A stretch of DNA of 36,974 nt from Sphingomonas parapaucimobilis NBRC 15100 (GTDB lineage: Bacteria; Pseudomonadota; Alphaproteobacteria; Sphingomonadales; Sphingomonadaceae): positions 1 through 36,974 of the forward strand of contig NZ_BBPI01000063.1 of NCBI RefSeq assembly GCF_000787715.1. Direction: 5' to 3'. Positions 16,661-24,877 of the stretch are shown one piece after another. The translations under genes and the position numbers were made by a program. Within the stretch, counting starts at the first letter, position 1. Each line of letters starts with the position of its first letter. The notes under the pieces are model-generated. The model made no database searches. It was given only the letters and a program-made list of their open reading frames with translations, and was not told where the DNA came from.

Positions 16661-17413
16661 TCAGTTCGCGCTGCCCTCACCCGCAAAGCTCAGGTCCAGC
16701 CGCTTGGAACTGGGCGGCACGTCCAGCTTGGCCGAGTTGAAGTCCATCGACGCGCCCGGCCCCAGCGTCCGCTGCTGCGGCGCGATCGCCCAGGAGAAGA
16801 CGACGCGGCCCTGCGCGTCCTTCAGTTCGGCGCGCAGGTCGGGCACGCGCTGCGCGGTCGAGGACGGGTTGATGATCTGTCCCGAAATGGCAAATAGTTC
16901 CGAACCATTTTCCAGTTCGCGCCGCTCGATCGGGTTGGAGCGCAGCTCGAGGGCCGATTCGGTGCTGCCGACGCCGAACCAGCCGCCGATCCCCGGCATC
17001 CCGGTCCACAGGATCGCCGCCGTCGCGACCAGCATCAGCAATCCGGCCAGCACCGCGCCGATGGTCCAGCGCCGCACCGGGTTGCGCCGCGCACGGAAGG
17101 GCGGCCGATGGGCAAAGGCGTCGAAGCCCGAATCCTCCTGGGTCAGGATGGGCGGGGCGGGCGGCGGCGCCATGACGGGGGGCGGGGGAGGCGGCGGCTC
17201 GGCCAAGGCCACGCGCGGCTCCATGTCCTCGACGGGCGTCGCGGCCGGGGACGCGATCGGGGACAGCGGCAGCCCGGACTCGCCCTCCGGCTCGGGCGGC
17301 GACTGGAACCAGCTGTGCCGGCAATTGGCGCAGCGCACGGTTCGCCCCTCCAGCCCGATCGCACTGTCGGGCACCAGATAGCGGGTGCGGCACTCAGGGC
17401 ATTCGAGGATCAT
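16661..17413 (-). CDS. Zinc-ribbon and DUF3426 membrane protein
   Basis: A 250-residue protein from the ATG at 17413 (a GTG four codons upstream is possible). It begins with an MJ0042-type zinc ribbon, C5-x2-C8 and C28-x2-C31 (CPEC, CANC). A proline-rich linker (about residues 40-95) follows, then one membrane segment (about 115-137) and a C-terminal DUF3426 domain (about 150-245), predicted to lie outside the cytoplasm. The family is common next to ftsEX in alphaproteobacteria and its role is unknown; the zinc ribbon suggests sensing or binding on the cytoplasmic side. It is divergent from ftsE across 164 bases. Its stop lies close to the family B repeat. Confidence 0.87.
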   Translation of the reverse strand: MILECPECRTRYLVPDSAIGLEGRTVRCANCRHSWFQSPPEPEGESGLPLSPIASPAATPVEDMEPRVALAEPPPPPPPVMAPPPAPPILTQEDSGFDAFAHRPPFRARRNPVRRWTIGAVLAGLLMLVATAAILWTGMPGIGGWFGVGSTESALELRSNPIERRELENGSELFAISGQIINPSSTAQRVPDLRAELKDAQGRVVFSWAIAPQQRTLGPGASMDFNSAKLDVPPSSKRLDLSFAGEGSAN

Positions 17414-17577
17414 GCGATGGGGCACTTCAGGACAGGACGGATCGACGGACGGTCTGGGCCATCCCTATTCAGTCAGGCCCCCTTCGATAATCCAGTAAGC
17501 ACGCCGCCCCTAGGCGTGGCAAGCATTGAAGCGCGGAACTTGAAGCGCGCGCCCGCCCATGCCAAGGCCATGAAGGC

Positions 17578-18315
17578 ATGGCGAACATCGTCCAGTTCGA
17601 GAATGTCGGCCTGCGCTACGGCGTCGGGGAAGAGACCCTGTGCGACGTCAGCTTCACGCTGCGCTCGGGCCAATTCCATTTCCTGACCGGGGCCAGCGGG
17701 GCGGGCAAGACCTCGCTGCTGCGCCTGCTCTATCTGTCGCAGCGGCCCAGCCGGGGCATCATCCGGCTGTTCGGCGAGGATGCGGTGATCCTGCCGCGCG
17801 ACCGCCTGCCCGGGTTCCGGCGGCGGATCGGGGTGGTGTTCCAGGATTTCCGGTTGATCCCGCATCTGTCGGCGGCGGACAATATCGCGCTGCCCCTGCG
17901 CGTCGCGGGCATAGCCGAGTCGGAGGTCGCGCGCGCGGTGCGCGAGATGCTGAACTGGATCGGCCTGTCCGAACGGGCGGCCGCACGCCCCGCCACTTTG
18001 TCGGGCGGCGAACAGCAGCGGGTGGCGATCGCGCGCGCGGTGATCGCGCGGCCCGAACTGCTGGTCGCGGACGAGCCGACGGGCAATGTCGATCCAGCCA
18101 TGGCCGAGCGGCTGCTGCACCTGTTCCATTCGCTCCACCGGCTGGGCACCACCGTCGTGATGGCGACGCATGACTGGCACCTGATCGAGCGGGTGCCGGG
18201 GGCACATCATCTGCATCTGGAGCGCGGGCGTCTGGTCGATCCCGATCCGCTTCCGCCCGCCTCGCCGCCCCGTGCCGAGGCGAAGCCGTCCACGATCGTG
18301 CGGAGCGGCTTGTGA
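17578..18315 (+). CDS. ftsE: Cell division ATP-binding protein FtsE
   Basis: A 245-residue ABC ATPase. Walker A is GASGAGKTS (38-46), then a Q-loop VFQDFRLIP, signature LSGGEQQR, Walker B LLVADEPTG and a switch histidine in MATHDW. With FtsX it forms the FtsEX complex, which controls peptidoglycan hydrolases at the division site by ATP hydrolysis rather than moving a solute. A C-terminal extension of about 25 residues is rich in Pro and Ala. The stop overlaps the ftsX start by four bases (GTGA). The gene heads a plus-strand run ftsE-ftsX-ydcF-plsC. Confidence 0.95.
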   Translation: MANIVQFENVGLRYGVGEETLCDVSFTLRSGQFHFLTGASGAGKTSLLRLLYLSQRPSRGIIRLFGEDAVILPRDRLPGFRRRIGVVFQDFRLIPHLSAADNIALPLRVAGIAESEVARAVREMLNWIGLSERAAARPATLSGGEQQRVAIARAVIARPELLVADEPTGNVDPAMAERLLHLFHSLHRLGTTVVMATHDWHLIERVPGAHHLHLERGRLVDPDPLPPASPPRAEAKPSTIVRSGL

Positions 18316-19211
18316 AGCAGGGGCGTAAATCCCGTGCAACCGGCGCGGAGGCGCGGGCGCTGGACGATGGCGGCGGCGCGCATGTCATGAGCTGGGTGAT
18401 CGCGATCATGCTGTTCCTGACCCTGCTGGCCGGGGCGGCGGGGCTGGCGACCGCGCGCGCCGCCGGAGCGCTCGACCGGCAGATGGCGGGTCGCCTGACC
18501 GTGCAGATCGTCGAGGGCGAGGCGCAGCGTCGTGACGCCGCCGCCGCACAGGTGCTGGGGGTATTGCGCGCCCAGCCCGACGTCGCGCTGGCGACGCCGG
18601 TGGCGCAGGCGGATCTCGCGCGGATGCTGCAACCCTGGCTGGGCAGCGATGCGGAGGCGGCGGGGCTGCCGGTCCCGGCGCTGATCGACGTCGACCTGAC
18701 CAGCGACGACGCGGCCGCCATCGCCCGTGTGCGCAAGGCGGTGACGCGGGCCAGCGCGGCGGCGCGGGTCGACGCCCATGCCACCTGGCTGGGGCCGGTC
18801 GGGCGGCTGCTCGACACCGCCGCGTGGCTGGCGGGGGCGATCATCCTGCTGATGCTGGTCGCGACCACCGCCGTCGTCATGCTGGCGGCGCGCGCCGGGC
18901 TGGAGGCGCATCGCGGCACGATCGAGGTCATCCATATGCTGGGCGCCACCGACCGGCAGGTCGCGCGGCTGTTCCAGCGGCGGATCGCGCTCGACGCGGG
19001 GATCGGCGCGGTGGCGGGCGGCGTGATGGCCGGGGCAGCGATCCTGCTGATCGCGGGACAGGTGGGCGCGCTCGATTCGGAATTGCTGGGCGGTATGCGG
19101 CTGGGGATGGGGGATATGGCGATGCTGATCGCCTTGCCCTTCGGCTTTGTCGTGCTGGCGGTGGGGGCGGCACGACTGGCGGTGCTGCGCCAGATGCGGC
19201 GGATGCTGTAG
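18312..19211 (+). CDS. ftsX: Cell division protein FtsX
   Basis: A 299-residue permease-like protein starting with GTG in the GTGA overlap with ftsE. A basic N-terminus and first membrane segment (about residues 29-50) are followed by a periplasmic domain of some 120 residues, then three membrane segments with the FtsX-family HRGTIEVIHMLGATDRQVARLF stretch, seen here as EVIHMLGATDRQVA. FtsX links the ATPase to murein hydrolase activators in the periplasm. Sequence conservation in the periplasmic domain is low, as usual. The stop is followed directly by the ATG of the ydcF-like gene with no gap. Confidence 0.93.
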   Translation: MKQGRKSRATGAEARALDDGGGAHVMSWVIAIMLFLTLLAGAAGLATARAAGALDRQMAGRLTVQIVEGEAQRRDAAAAQVLGVLRAQPDVALATPVAQADLARMLQPWLGSDAEAAGLPVPALIDVDLTSDDAAAIARVRKAVTRASAAARVDAHATWLGPVGRLLDTAAWLAGAIILLMLVATTAVVMLAARAGLEAHRGTIEVIHMLGATDRQVARLFQRRIALDAGIGAVAGGVMAGAAILLIAGQVGALDSELLGGMRLGMGDMAMLIALPFGFVVLAVGAARLAVLRQMRRML

Positions 19212-19745
19212 ATGCTGCGGCTGATCGGTCTGGCGGCGCTCGCCTGGTGCCTGGGGTTCGCAGCCTTCATGCTGACCCTGCCGCATCCGCTGGAGAACAA
19301 TACCACCGATGCGATCGTGGTGCCGACCGGCGGGCCGGGGCGGATCGACCGCGGCATCGCGCTGTTGAAGGCGCATCAGGCCAAGCGGATGCTCGTCACC
19401 GGCGTGGCGCCCGGCGTGCGGCCGATCGATCTGGCGCGTACCTATCGCACTTCGCCCGCGTTGTTTTCCTGCTGCATCGATCTGGGCGGCGAGGCGGTGG
19501 ACACCCGTACCAATGCCGAGGAGACGGTGAACTGGGTACGCCAGCACGGCTATCGCACGGTGCGGCTCGTTACCTCCGACTGGCATCTGCCGCGCGCCAG
19601 GATGGAGCTGACCGCCGCGCTCGGCAAACAGGTGCTGGTGCTGGGCGACGGCGTGCCGTCCGAGCCGCGCATCGGCACCCTGGTCAATGAGTATAACAAG
19701 CTGATCCTGCGCAGGGTCGCGCTTTGGACGGGGGTTGGCGCGTGA
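19212..19745 (+). CDS. YdcF family (DUF218) protein
   Basis: A 177-residue protein with one N-terminal membrane segment or uncleaved signal (residues 4-24), then the DUF218 fold. Motifs seen are DAIVVPTGGPGRIDRGIALL, MLVTGVAPG, TNAEETVNW and RLVTSDWHLPRARM, the usual ElyC/SanA/YdcF pattern. Related proteins (ElyC, SanA) affect envelope integrity and lipid-carrier use, but the reaction is not settled. It starts immediately after ftsX and overlaps the plsC start by four bases (GTGA), so it is made together with division and lipid synthesis proteins. Confidence 0.9.
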   Translation: MLRLIGLAALAWCLGFAAFMLTLPHPLENNTTDAIVVPTGGPGRIDRGIALLKAHQAKRMLVTGVAPGVRPIDLARTYRTSPALFSCCIDLGGEAVDTRTNAEETVNWVRQHGYRTVRLVTSDWHLPRARMELTAALGKQVLVLGDGVPSEPRIGTLVNEYNKLILRRVALWTGVGA

Positions 19746-20452
19746 TTCTTCTTCGCAACATCGTGTTTGTCGCGATCTTCTATCCGATATCGGCGATCAT
19801 GGCGCTGCTGTCGCCGCTGGTGGCGGTGGGGGGACGCCATGCGGTGGTCCACTGGGCGACCGGCTGGACGACGTTCCACCGGCTGTGCACCCGCTGGATC
19901 CTGGGCATCCGCGTGAAGGTGGAGGGTACGCGGCCGACGACGCCCGCCCTTTATCCGGCCAAGCATCAGGCGATGTTCGAGACGATGGAGCTGCAACGCA
20001 TCCTGGACGGCCCGGCCATGGTGTTGAAGCGCGAGCTGGCCAACATCCCGGTCTGGGGATGGACGGTCCGCAAATATGGCGCGATCGTCGTCGATCGCTC
20101 GGCCTCGGCCAAGGCGATGCGCGGCATGATGCGCGATGCCAAGGTGGCGGTCGACCAGGGGCGGGCGATCATGATCTTCCCCGAAGGCACGCGGGTAAAG
20201 CCCGGCGAGACGCCGCCGCTGAAGCCCGGTTTTGCGGGGCTGTACCGGATGCTGAACCTGCCGGTGGTGCCGGTGGCGACCGATTCGGGGCTGGTCTGGC
20301 CGCGCAAGGGGCTGAAGCGGCCCGGCGTGGTGACGCTGCGCTTCGGCGAGGTGATCCCGCCCGGCCTGCCGCGCGCGGAAGCGGAGGCGCGGGTCCACGC
20401 CGCGATGAACGCGCTGGAATCCTCCCCGGCACGGGGAGGTGTCAGGGCGTAA
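19742..20452 (+). CDS. plsC: 1-acyl-sn-glycerol-3-phosphate acyltransferase
   Basis: A 236-residue enzyme starting with GTG at 19742 in a GTGA overlap; the frame is open further upstream but that part is inside ydcF. An N-terminal membrane segment is followed by AKHQAMFETME, an HX4E variant of the acyltransferase HX4D motif, then VDRSASAKAMR and IFPEGTR. PlsC adds the second acyl chain to lysophosphatidic acid to give phosphatidic acid. The last ten codons and TAA (20450-20452) lie inside a family A repeat beginning at 20421, so the C-terminus (SSPARGGVRA) is repeat-encoded. The enzyme core ends before it. Confidence 0.92.
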   Translation: MILLRNIVFVAIFYPISAIMALLSPLVAVGGRHAVVHWATGWTTFHRLCTRWILGIRVKVEGTRPTTPALYPAKHQAMFETMELQRILDGPAMVLKRELANIPVWGWTVRKYGAIVVDRSASAKAMRGMMRDAKVAVDQGRAIMIFPEGTRVKPGETPPLKPGFAGLYRMLNLPVVPVATDSGLVWPRKGLKRPGVVTLRFGEVIPPGLPRAEAEARVHAAMNALESSPARGGVRA

Positions 20453-20544
20453 GCCCTGACGGAGGGGGGGCTTCCACACAGGTCGTCCCTCGCGGTGAAC
20501 CCCCTCCACCAGCTTCGCTGGTCCCCCTCCCCGTGCCGGGGAGG
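20421..20544. repeat. Family A repeat element overlapping plsC end
   Basis: Outer palindromes CCTCCCCGGCACGGGGAGG (20421-20439) and CCTCCCCGTGCCGGGGAGG (20526-20544). The left arm has GTCAGGGCGTAAGCCCTGAC, the right arm CCAGCTTCGCTGG. The left 32 bases are coding: they form the 3' end of plsC. The right end lies four bases from the tyrA stop, so the element fills the whole gap between two convergent genes. Confidence 0.88.
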
Positions 20545-20548
20545 ATCG

Positions 20549-21460
20549 TCAGCCCTCGTGGTTCCGCCCGAAATCCTCGCGCGCATCGTCCTGGCCCTGG
20601 TCGATGATCGAGCGGCGGATGGTGCGGGTGCGGCTGAACAGGTCGAACAGCTCGTCGCCCTTGCCCCAGCGGATCGCGCGTTGCAGCTGGCTCAGATCCT
20701 CGGAAAAGCGCTGGAGCATCTCCAGCACCGCCTCCCGATTGGTCAGGAACACGTCGCGCCACATGGTCGGGTCCGACGCGGCGATGCGGGTGAAGTCGCG
20801 GAAACCACCGGCGGAATATTTGATGACCTCGGACTGGGTCACTTCCTCCAGGTCGCTGGCGGTGCCGACAATGGTATACGCGATCAGGTGCGGCAAATGG
20901 CTGGTGACGGCGAGCACCCGGTCGTGATGGTCGGGGGCCATCAGCTCGACATCCGCGCCCAGCCGCCGCCAGAATTCCGCGACCCGCTCGACCGCCAGCG
21001 CGTCCGCGCCTTCGGGGGGTGTGACGATGCACCAGCGCTTCTGGAACAGGGTGGCGAAGCCCGCCTCCGGCCCGCTGCGCTCGGTGCCTGCCACCGGGTG
21101 GGCGGGGATGATCGTCGCGCCGGGCAGCGCCTCGGTGAGAGCGGCCAGCACCGAGCCCTTGCAGCTACCCACGTCGGAGACGATGGCGTCACCGGGCAGA
21201 TCGTCGGCGAACTCGGCGGCGACCGCGCCCATCGCACCGACCGGCACGCACAGGATCACGAAGTCGGCGTCGATCACGCTGGCCCCCGCCGTGTCCGCGA
21301 CGTCATCGGCCAGGTCGAGCGCGCGCACCGTCTCGCGCACCGCCGGGTCGGCGTCATAGGCGGTGATCCGCGCGGTCGGCATGGCTTTGCGCGTCGCGCG
21401 CGCGACCGAGGAGCCGATCAGGCCAATCCCGATGATGGTGATCCGCGCGAAGGGCAGCAT
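20549..21460 (-). CDS. tyrA: Prephenate/arogenate (cyclohexadienyl) dehydrogenase
   Basis: A 303-residue enzyme from the ATG at 21460. The Rossmann motif G11-I-G13-L-I-G16 is followed by VIDADFVILCVPVGAM, SDVGSCKGSVL, PAHPVAGTERSGPEAG and the late DHHDRVLAVTSHLPHLIAYT motif of the family. It oxidises prephenate and/or arogenate on the way to tyrosine. No chorismate mutase or ACT domain is attached. The ATG shares one base with the hisC stop (TAATG), so the two are translationally coupled. In Zymomonas, also a sphingomonad, a cyclohexadienyl dehydrogenase gene (tyrC) sits beside a broad-specificity HisC, as I recall. Confidence 0.94.
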   Translation of the reverse strand: MLPFARITIIGIGLIGSSVARATRKAMPTARITAYDADPAVRETVRALDLADDVADTAGASVIDADFVILCVPVGAMGAVAAEFADDLPGDAIVSDVGSCKGSVLAALTEALPGATIIPAHPVAGTERSGPEAGFATLFQKRWCIVTPPEGADALAVERVAEFWRRLGADVELMAPDHHDRVLAVTSHLPHLIAYTIVGTASDLEEVTQSEVIKYSAGGFRDFTRIAASDPTMWRDVFLTNREAVLEMLQRFSEDLSQLQRAIRWGKGDELFDLFSRTRTIRRSIIDQGQDDAREDFGRNHEG

Positions 21461-22566
21461 TATGCGGCGTCTACCATCTGGCGCAGCGCGGCGATCACGC
21501 CCTTCACCTCGTCCTCGGTGCCGATGGTGATGCGCAGGGCGTGGCCCAGCCCCTGGCTCGGCAGCCAGCGGACGATGTAGCCGGCGTCCATCAGCCCATG
21601 ATAGGCGCGCTCGGCGGTCAGCTGGCCCTCGAACAGGACCAGTGAGAAATTCGCCTTGGACGGCACGCAGCGCAGGCCCGCATTGCCCAGCGACGCGATC
21701 TGCTCCTCGAACCAGCCGAGCCACCGGGCATTGTGGGCGCGCGACGCCTCGACAAAGGCGCGGTCGCGGATCGCCGCGATCGCGGCGTTCTGCCCTGCGA
21801 TGGTGACGTTGAACGGCGCGCGGATGCGGTGGAGCGCGTCGATGATGGGGGCGGCGGCATAGCCCCAGCCGATCCGCTCGGCGGCCAGGCCGTGGATCTT
21901 GGAAAAGGTGCGCGACACCAGCACGTTCCCCGCCTGCTCGGCCAGCGCCAGCCCGCCATCATCCTCGCCCGGCTCCAGATATTCGGCATAGGCCTGGTCG
22001 AGGACCAGCAGGACATGGGGCGGCAGCCCGGCGTGCAGCCGCGCGATCTCGCTCGCGCCCGCATAGGTGCCGGTGGGGTTGTTGGGGTTGGCGACGAAGA
22101 CGACCTTCGTCTTGTCCGTCACGGCGGCCAGGATCGCGTCGACATCGGTGGCATAGTCGTGATCGGCGACCACCACCGGCTCCGCGCCGACGCGCCGCGT
22201 CGCGATCTCATAGACCGCAAAGCCGTAGCGGACATGGATGATCTCATCCCCCGGCCCCGCGAACGCGCCTGCCGCCAGATGCAGGATCTCGTCCGAGCCG
22301 GTGCCATAGATGATCCGCGCCGGGTCGAGACCATGCACCGCGCCGATCGCCTCGCGCAGCGCGGTCGCGCCCGCATCGGGATAACGCTCCAGATGCGCGG
22401 CGGCGGCGGCGAAGGCGGCACGTGCCTTTTCGCTGGTGCCCAGCGGATTCTCATTGGCCGACAATTTGATGACCTTGCGCCCGTCATCGGTCGTCGCGCG
22501 GCCGGGGACGTAGGGCGCGATGGCCTGGACCCAGGAGATCGGTTCGGGAGCTTTACGGTCGGTCAT
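21460..22566 (-). CDS. hisC: Histidinol-phosphate aminotransferase
   Basis: A 368-residue PLP enzyme from the ATG at 22566 (an ATG at 22578 would add four residues). Seen in order: [38 protein letters not shown], the PLP lysine K223 in [18 protein letters not shown], and RITIGTEDE at the end. It makes histidinol phosphate from imidazole acetol phosphate. Being coupled to tyrA rather than to other his genes, it may also act as an aromatic aminotransferase. It is divergent from metX across 64 bases. Confidence 0.94.
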   Translation of the reverse strand: MTDRKAPEPISWVQAIAPYVPGRATTDDGRKVIKLSANENPLGTSEKARAAFAAAAAHLERYPDAGATALREAIGAVHGLDPARIIYGTGSDEILHLAAGAFAGPGDEIIHVRYGFAVYEIATRRVGAEPVVVADHDYATDVDAILAAVTDKTKVVFVANPNNPTGTYAGASEIARLHAGLPPHVLLVLDQAYAEYLEPGEDDGGLALAEQAGNVLVSRTFSKIHGLAAERIGWGYAAAPIIDALHRIRAPFNVTIAGQNAAIAAIRDRAFVEASRAHNARWLGWFEEQIASLGNAGLRCVPSKANFSLVLFEGQLTAERAYHGLMDAGYIVRWLPSQGLGHALRITIGTEDEVKGVIAALRQMVDAA

Positions 22567-22630
22567 GGCATCCGCCATAGCGGCCTCGCCCTTGCGTTGC
22601 CAAGCATCGCGGCCTAGCGGATATTCCTCC

Positions 22631-23791
22631 ATGGCCGCTTCCGTTTCCACGCAAACCCTTGGCGACGACCAGCGTTTCGGTCTGTCGCGCCATGTCGTGC
22701 TGCCCGGACCGCTTCGGCTGGACGGTGGTGGCCTGCTGTCCCCGGTCGAGATCGGGTACGAGACCTATGGCACGCTGAACGCCGATGGCTCCAATGCCAT
22801 CCTGATCTGTCACGCGCTGACCGGCGACCAGCATGTCGCCTCGCCCCATCCGCGGACGGCCAAGCCCGGTTGGTGGACGCGCCTGGTGGGGGAGGGCAAG
22901 CCGATCGATCCGGCGCGGCATTTCATCATCTGCTCGAACGTCATCGGCAGCTGCATGGGATCGTCCGGCCCCGCGACCATCGACCCCTCGACCGGCGAAC
23001 CCTGGGCGATGCGCTTTCCGGTCATCACCATCCGCGACATGGTGCGCGCGCAAGCCATGCTGCTCGACCATCTGGGCGTCGGCCAGCTGAAGGCGGTGGT
23101 CGGCGGATCGATGGGCGGGATGCAGGCGATCAGCTGGGCCGCGACCTTCCCCGAACGGGTGCGCGCCTGCGTCATGGTGGCGTCGACCGCGCGGCATTCG
23201 GCGCAGAACATCGCGTTCCACGAGGTCGGGCGGCAGGCGATCATGGCCGACCCGAAATGGCGCGGCGGCGCCTATTACGAGGCGAACGATCCCCCCGCCG
23301 CGGGCCTCGCGGTCGCGCGGATGGCGGCGCATATCACCTATCTGTCCGAGGCTGGGCTGACCGAGAAGTTCGGGCGGCGGCTGCAGGCGCGGCCCGACCG
23401 GCCGGACGGCGCCAAAAGCTTCGGCTTCGATGCCGATTTCCAGGTGGAGAGCTATCTCCGGCACCAGGGATTGAGCTTCGTCGACCGGTTCGACGCCAAC
23501 TCGTACCTCTACATCACCCGCGCACTCGATTATTTCGATCTGGCCGAGGAGCATGGCGGGCTGCTCGCCAATGCCTTCCGGGGCACGAAGACCCGTTTCT
23601 GCATCGTCAGCTTCGACACCGACTGGCTCTATCGCACCGCCGAGTCGCGTGCCGTGGTCCAGGCGCTGAACGCGGCGGGCGCGGCGGCGAGCTTTGTCGA
23701 GCTGTCCAGCCCCTATGGCCACGACGCCTTCCTGCTGGAGGCGCCCGAGATGAATCGGGTGATCGACGGCTTTCTGCGGGCCGAGCCATGA
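22631..23791 (+). CDS. metX: Homoserine O-acyltransferase (MetX type)
   Basis: A 386-residue alpha/beta hydrolase-fold enzyme. The ATG at 22631 follows a weak site in the short gap to hisC. Seen are [37 protein letters not shown], the nucleophile S160 in GGSMGGMQ, then FDTDWLY and YGHDAFLLE carrying the Asp and His of the triad. It acylates homoserine, the first committed step to methionine. The MetX fold is used by both acetyl- and succinyl-transferases, so the acyl donor is open. The stop overlaps metW by four bases (ATGA). Confidence 0.93.
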   Translation: MAASVSTQTLGDDQRFGLSRHVVLPGPLRLDGGGLLSPVEIGYETYGTLNADGSNAILICHALTGDQHVASPHPRTAKPGWWTRLVGEGKPIDPARHFIICSNVIGSCMGSSGPATIDPSTGEPWAMRFPVITIRDMVRAQAMLLDHLGVGQLKAVVGGSMGGMQAISWAATFPERVRACVMVASTARHSAQNIAFHEVGRQAIMADPKWRGGAYYEANDPPAAGLAVARMAAHITYLSEAGLTEKFGRRLQARPDRPDGAKSFGFDADFQVESYLRHQGLSFVDRFDANSYLYITRALDYFDLAEEHGGLLANAFRGTKTRFCIVSFDTDWLYRTAESRAVVQALNAAGAAASFVELSSPYGHDAFLLEAPEMNRVIDGFLRAEP

Positions 23792-24381
23792 GCGAGGCGC
23801 TACGCCCCGACCTGGCGATCATCGCGCGGCATGTCGCGCGGGGCGCGCGCGTCCTCGACGTCGGCTGCGGCGACGGGCAGCTGATGGCGGCGCTGCGCGA
23901 CGAGGCGGGGGTGGATGCGCGCGGGCTGGAGATCGATCCGGCCAATGTCGCCTCGGCAGTGGGGCGCGGGCTGGCGGTGGTGCAGGGCGATGCCGATGTC
24001 GACCTGGCGGGCTATCCCGACAAGGGGTTCGACTATGCGATCCTCAGCCAGACATTGCAGACCGCGCGCGCTCCTGACCAGGTGCTCGACCATCTGCTGC
24101 GCATCGGGAACCGCGCCTTCGTCTCCTTTCCGAATTTCGCGCATTGGCGGGTGCGGATGTCGCTGCTGTGGGGCGGGCGGATGCCGGTGACGCCGCTGCT
24201 GCCCGAACAATGGTATGACACGCCCAATATCCATCATGTGACGATCGACGATTTCCGCGCCTTCGTCCGCCAGCGGCGGATCACGGTGGAGGGCAGCTGG
24301 TTCCTGTCGCGCGGACGACCGACCAGCGCGGCGGCGGCCAACTTCCGGGCCGAACACGCCGTGTTTTTGTTGCGTCGGTGA
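23788..24381 (+). CDS. metW: Methionine biosynthesis protein MetW
   Basis: A 197-residue methyltransferase-like protein. The SAM-binding motif is [11 protein letters not shown] near residues 23-33, then [10 protein letters not shown] and [14 protein letters not shown], with [13 protein letters not shown], all typical of MetW. It is always found next to metX in many proteobacteria and is thought to activate or regulate that enzyme. The ATG is inside the ATGA overlap with metX, so the two are made in equal amounts. The product has its full family length. Confidence 0.94.
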   Translation: MSEALRPDLAIIARHVARGARVLDVGCGDGQLMAALRDEAGVDARGLEIDPANVASAVGRGLAVVQGDADVDLAGYPDKGFDYAILSQTLQTARAPDQVLDHLLRIGNRAFVSFPNFAHWRVRMSLLWGGRMPVTPLLPEQWYDTPNIHHVTIDDFRAFVRQRRITVEGSWFLSRGRPTSAAAANFRAEHAVFLLRR

Positions 24382-24396
24382 AATGATGACAATAGC

Positions 24397-24422
24397 GGAA
24401 CTTTATCTGGATCAAGAGTGTT
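24397..24422 (+). promoter_or_regulatory. Putative EcfG-type (general stress) promoter
   Basis: GGAAC at 24397-24401, then 17 bases, then TGTT at 24419-24422, close to the GGAAC-N16/17-CGTT consensus of the alphaproteobacterial stress sigma factor EcfG. It lies 27 bases before the response-regulator start, the right place for a promoter with a short leader. One base (T for C) departs from the consensus. Confidence 0.5.
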
Positions 24423-24448
24423 GACCCGGAAAGTGACGGGAATTTGAC

Positions 24449-24841
24449 ATGAGCCAAACCGCCCTGATCGTGGAAGACGAGATTTTCGTGGCCCTCGATC
24501 TGGAGCGCATTCTGACCGACGCCGGCTATAAGGTGGCCGGAATTGCGGCAGACAGCCGCTCCGCGATGGAATGCGCACCGGGCTGCACCTTCGCCTTTGT
24601 CGACGTCAACCTGCGCGACGGCGCGACAGGGCCGGAAATCGCGCGTCGCATCGCCGAGGATTACGGCGTCAAGATCGTGTTCGTCACCGCCAATCCGTCA
24701 CAGATCGATACCGGCATCGAGGCGCTGGGCTATATCCGTAAGCCGTTCAGCGAACGTGCCATCCTCGCGGCCGCCGCACTGGCGACGGGGGCCGGACAGG
24801 CCGCGTCGGAAGACGTCATCCCCCTGGGCATCGCCCTGTAA
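24449..24841 (+). CDS. Single-domain response regulator
   Basis: A 130-residue protein consisting of a receiver domain only. The acidic pair E9/D10, phosphoacceptor D52 (FAFVDVNLRDG), T80 (IVFVTAN) and K98 (IRKPF) are all present, so it should be phosphorylated. There is no output domain, so it works by protein-protein contact or as a phosphate sink. The start at 24449 follows CGGGAATTTGAC. It is convergent with the HWE kinase gene, which is its likely partner by position. A GGAAC-type promoter element lies upstream. It lacks the FATGUY motif of the SdrG-type regulators of the stress pathway. Confidence 0.9.
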   Translation: MSQTALIVEDEIFVALDLERILTDAGYKVAGIAADSRSAMECAPGCTFAFVDVNLRDGATGPEIARRIAEDYGVKIVFVTANPSQIDTGIEALGYIRKPFSERAILAAAALATGAGQAASEDVIPLGIAL

Positions 24842-24848
24842 TTCATGA

Positions 24849-24869
24849 GCTGGCGCCGCCCGCGCCAGC
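24849..24869. terminator. Hairpin between convergent regulator and kinase genes
   Basis: GCTGGCGC (24849-24856) and GCGCCAGC (24862-24869) form a perfect 8-base-pair stem with a 5-base loop, between the stops at 24841 and 24878. There is no T-run on either strand, so it may be a two-way pause or RNA-stabilising hairpin and not a complete intrinsic terminator. Confidence 0.45.
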
Positions 24870-24877
24870 AAGCCTTG

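Noticed and set aside
22567..22630. SAM-II riboswitch before metX
   Set aside because: Space too short and the conserved pseudoknot bases are not found.
24449..24841. Identity with SdrG, the stress-pathway receiver of sphingomonads
   Set aside because: The FATGUY motif is absent; only the domain layout is shared.
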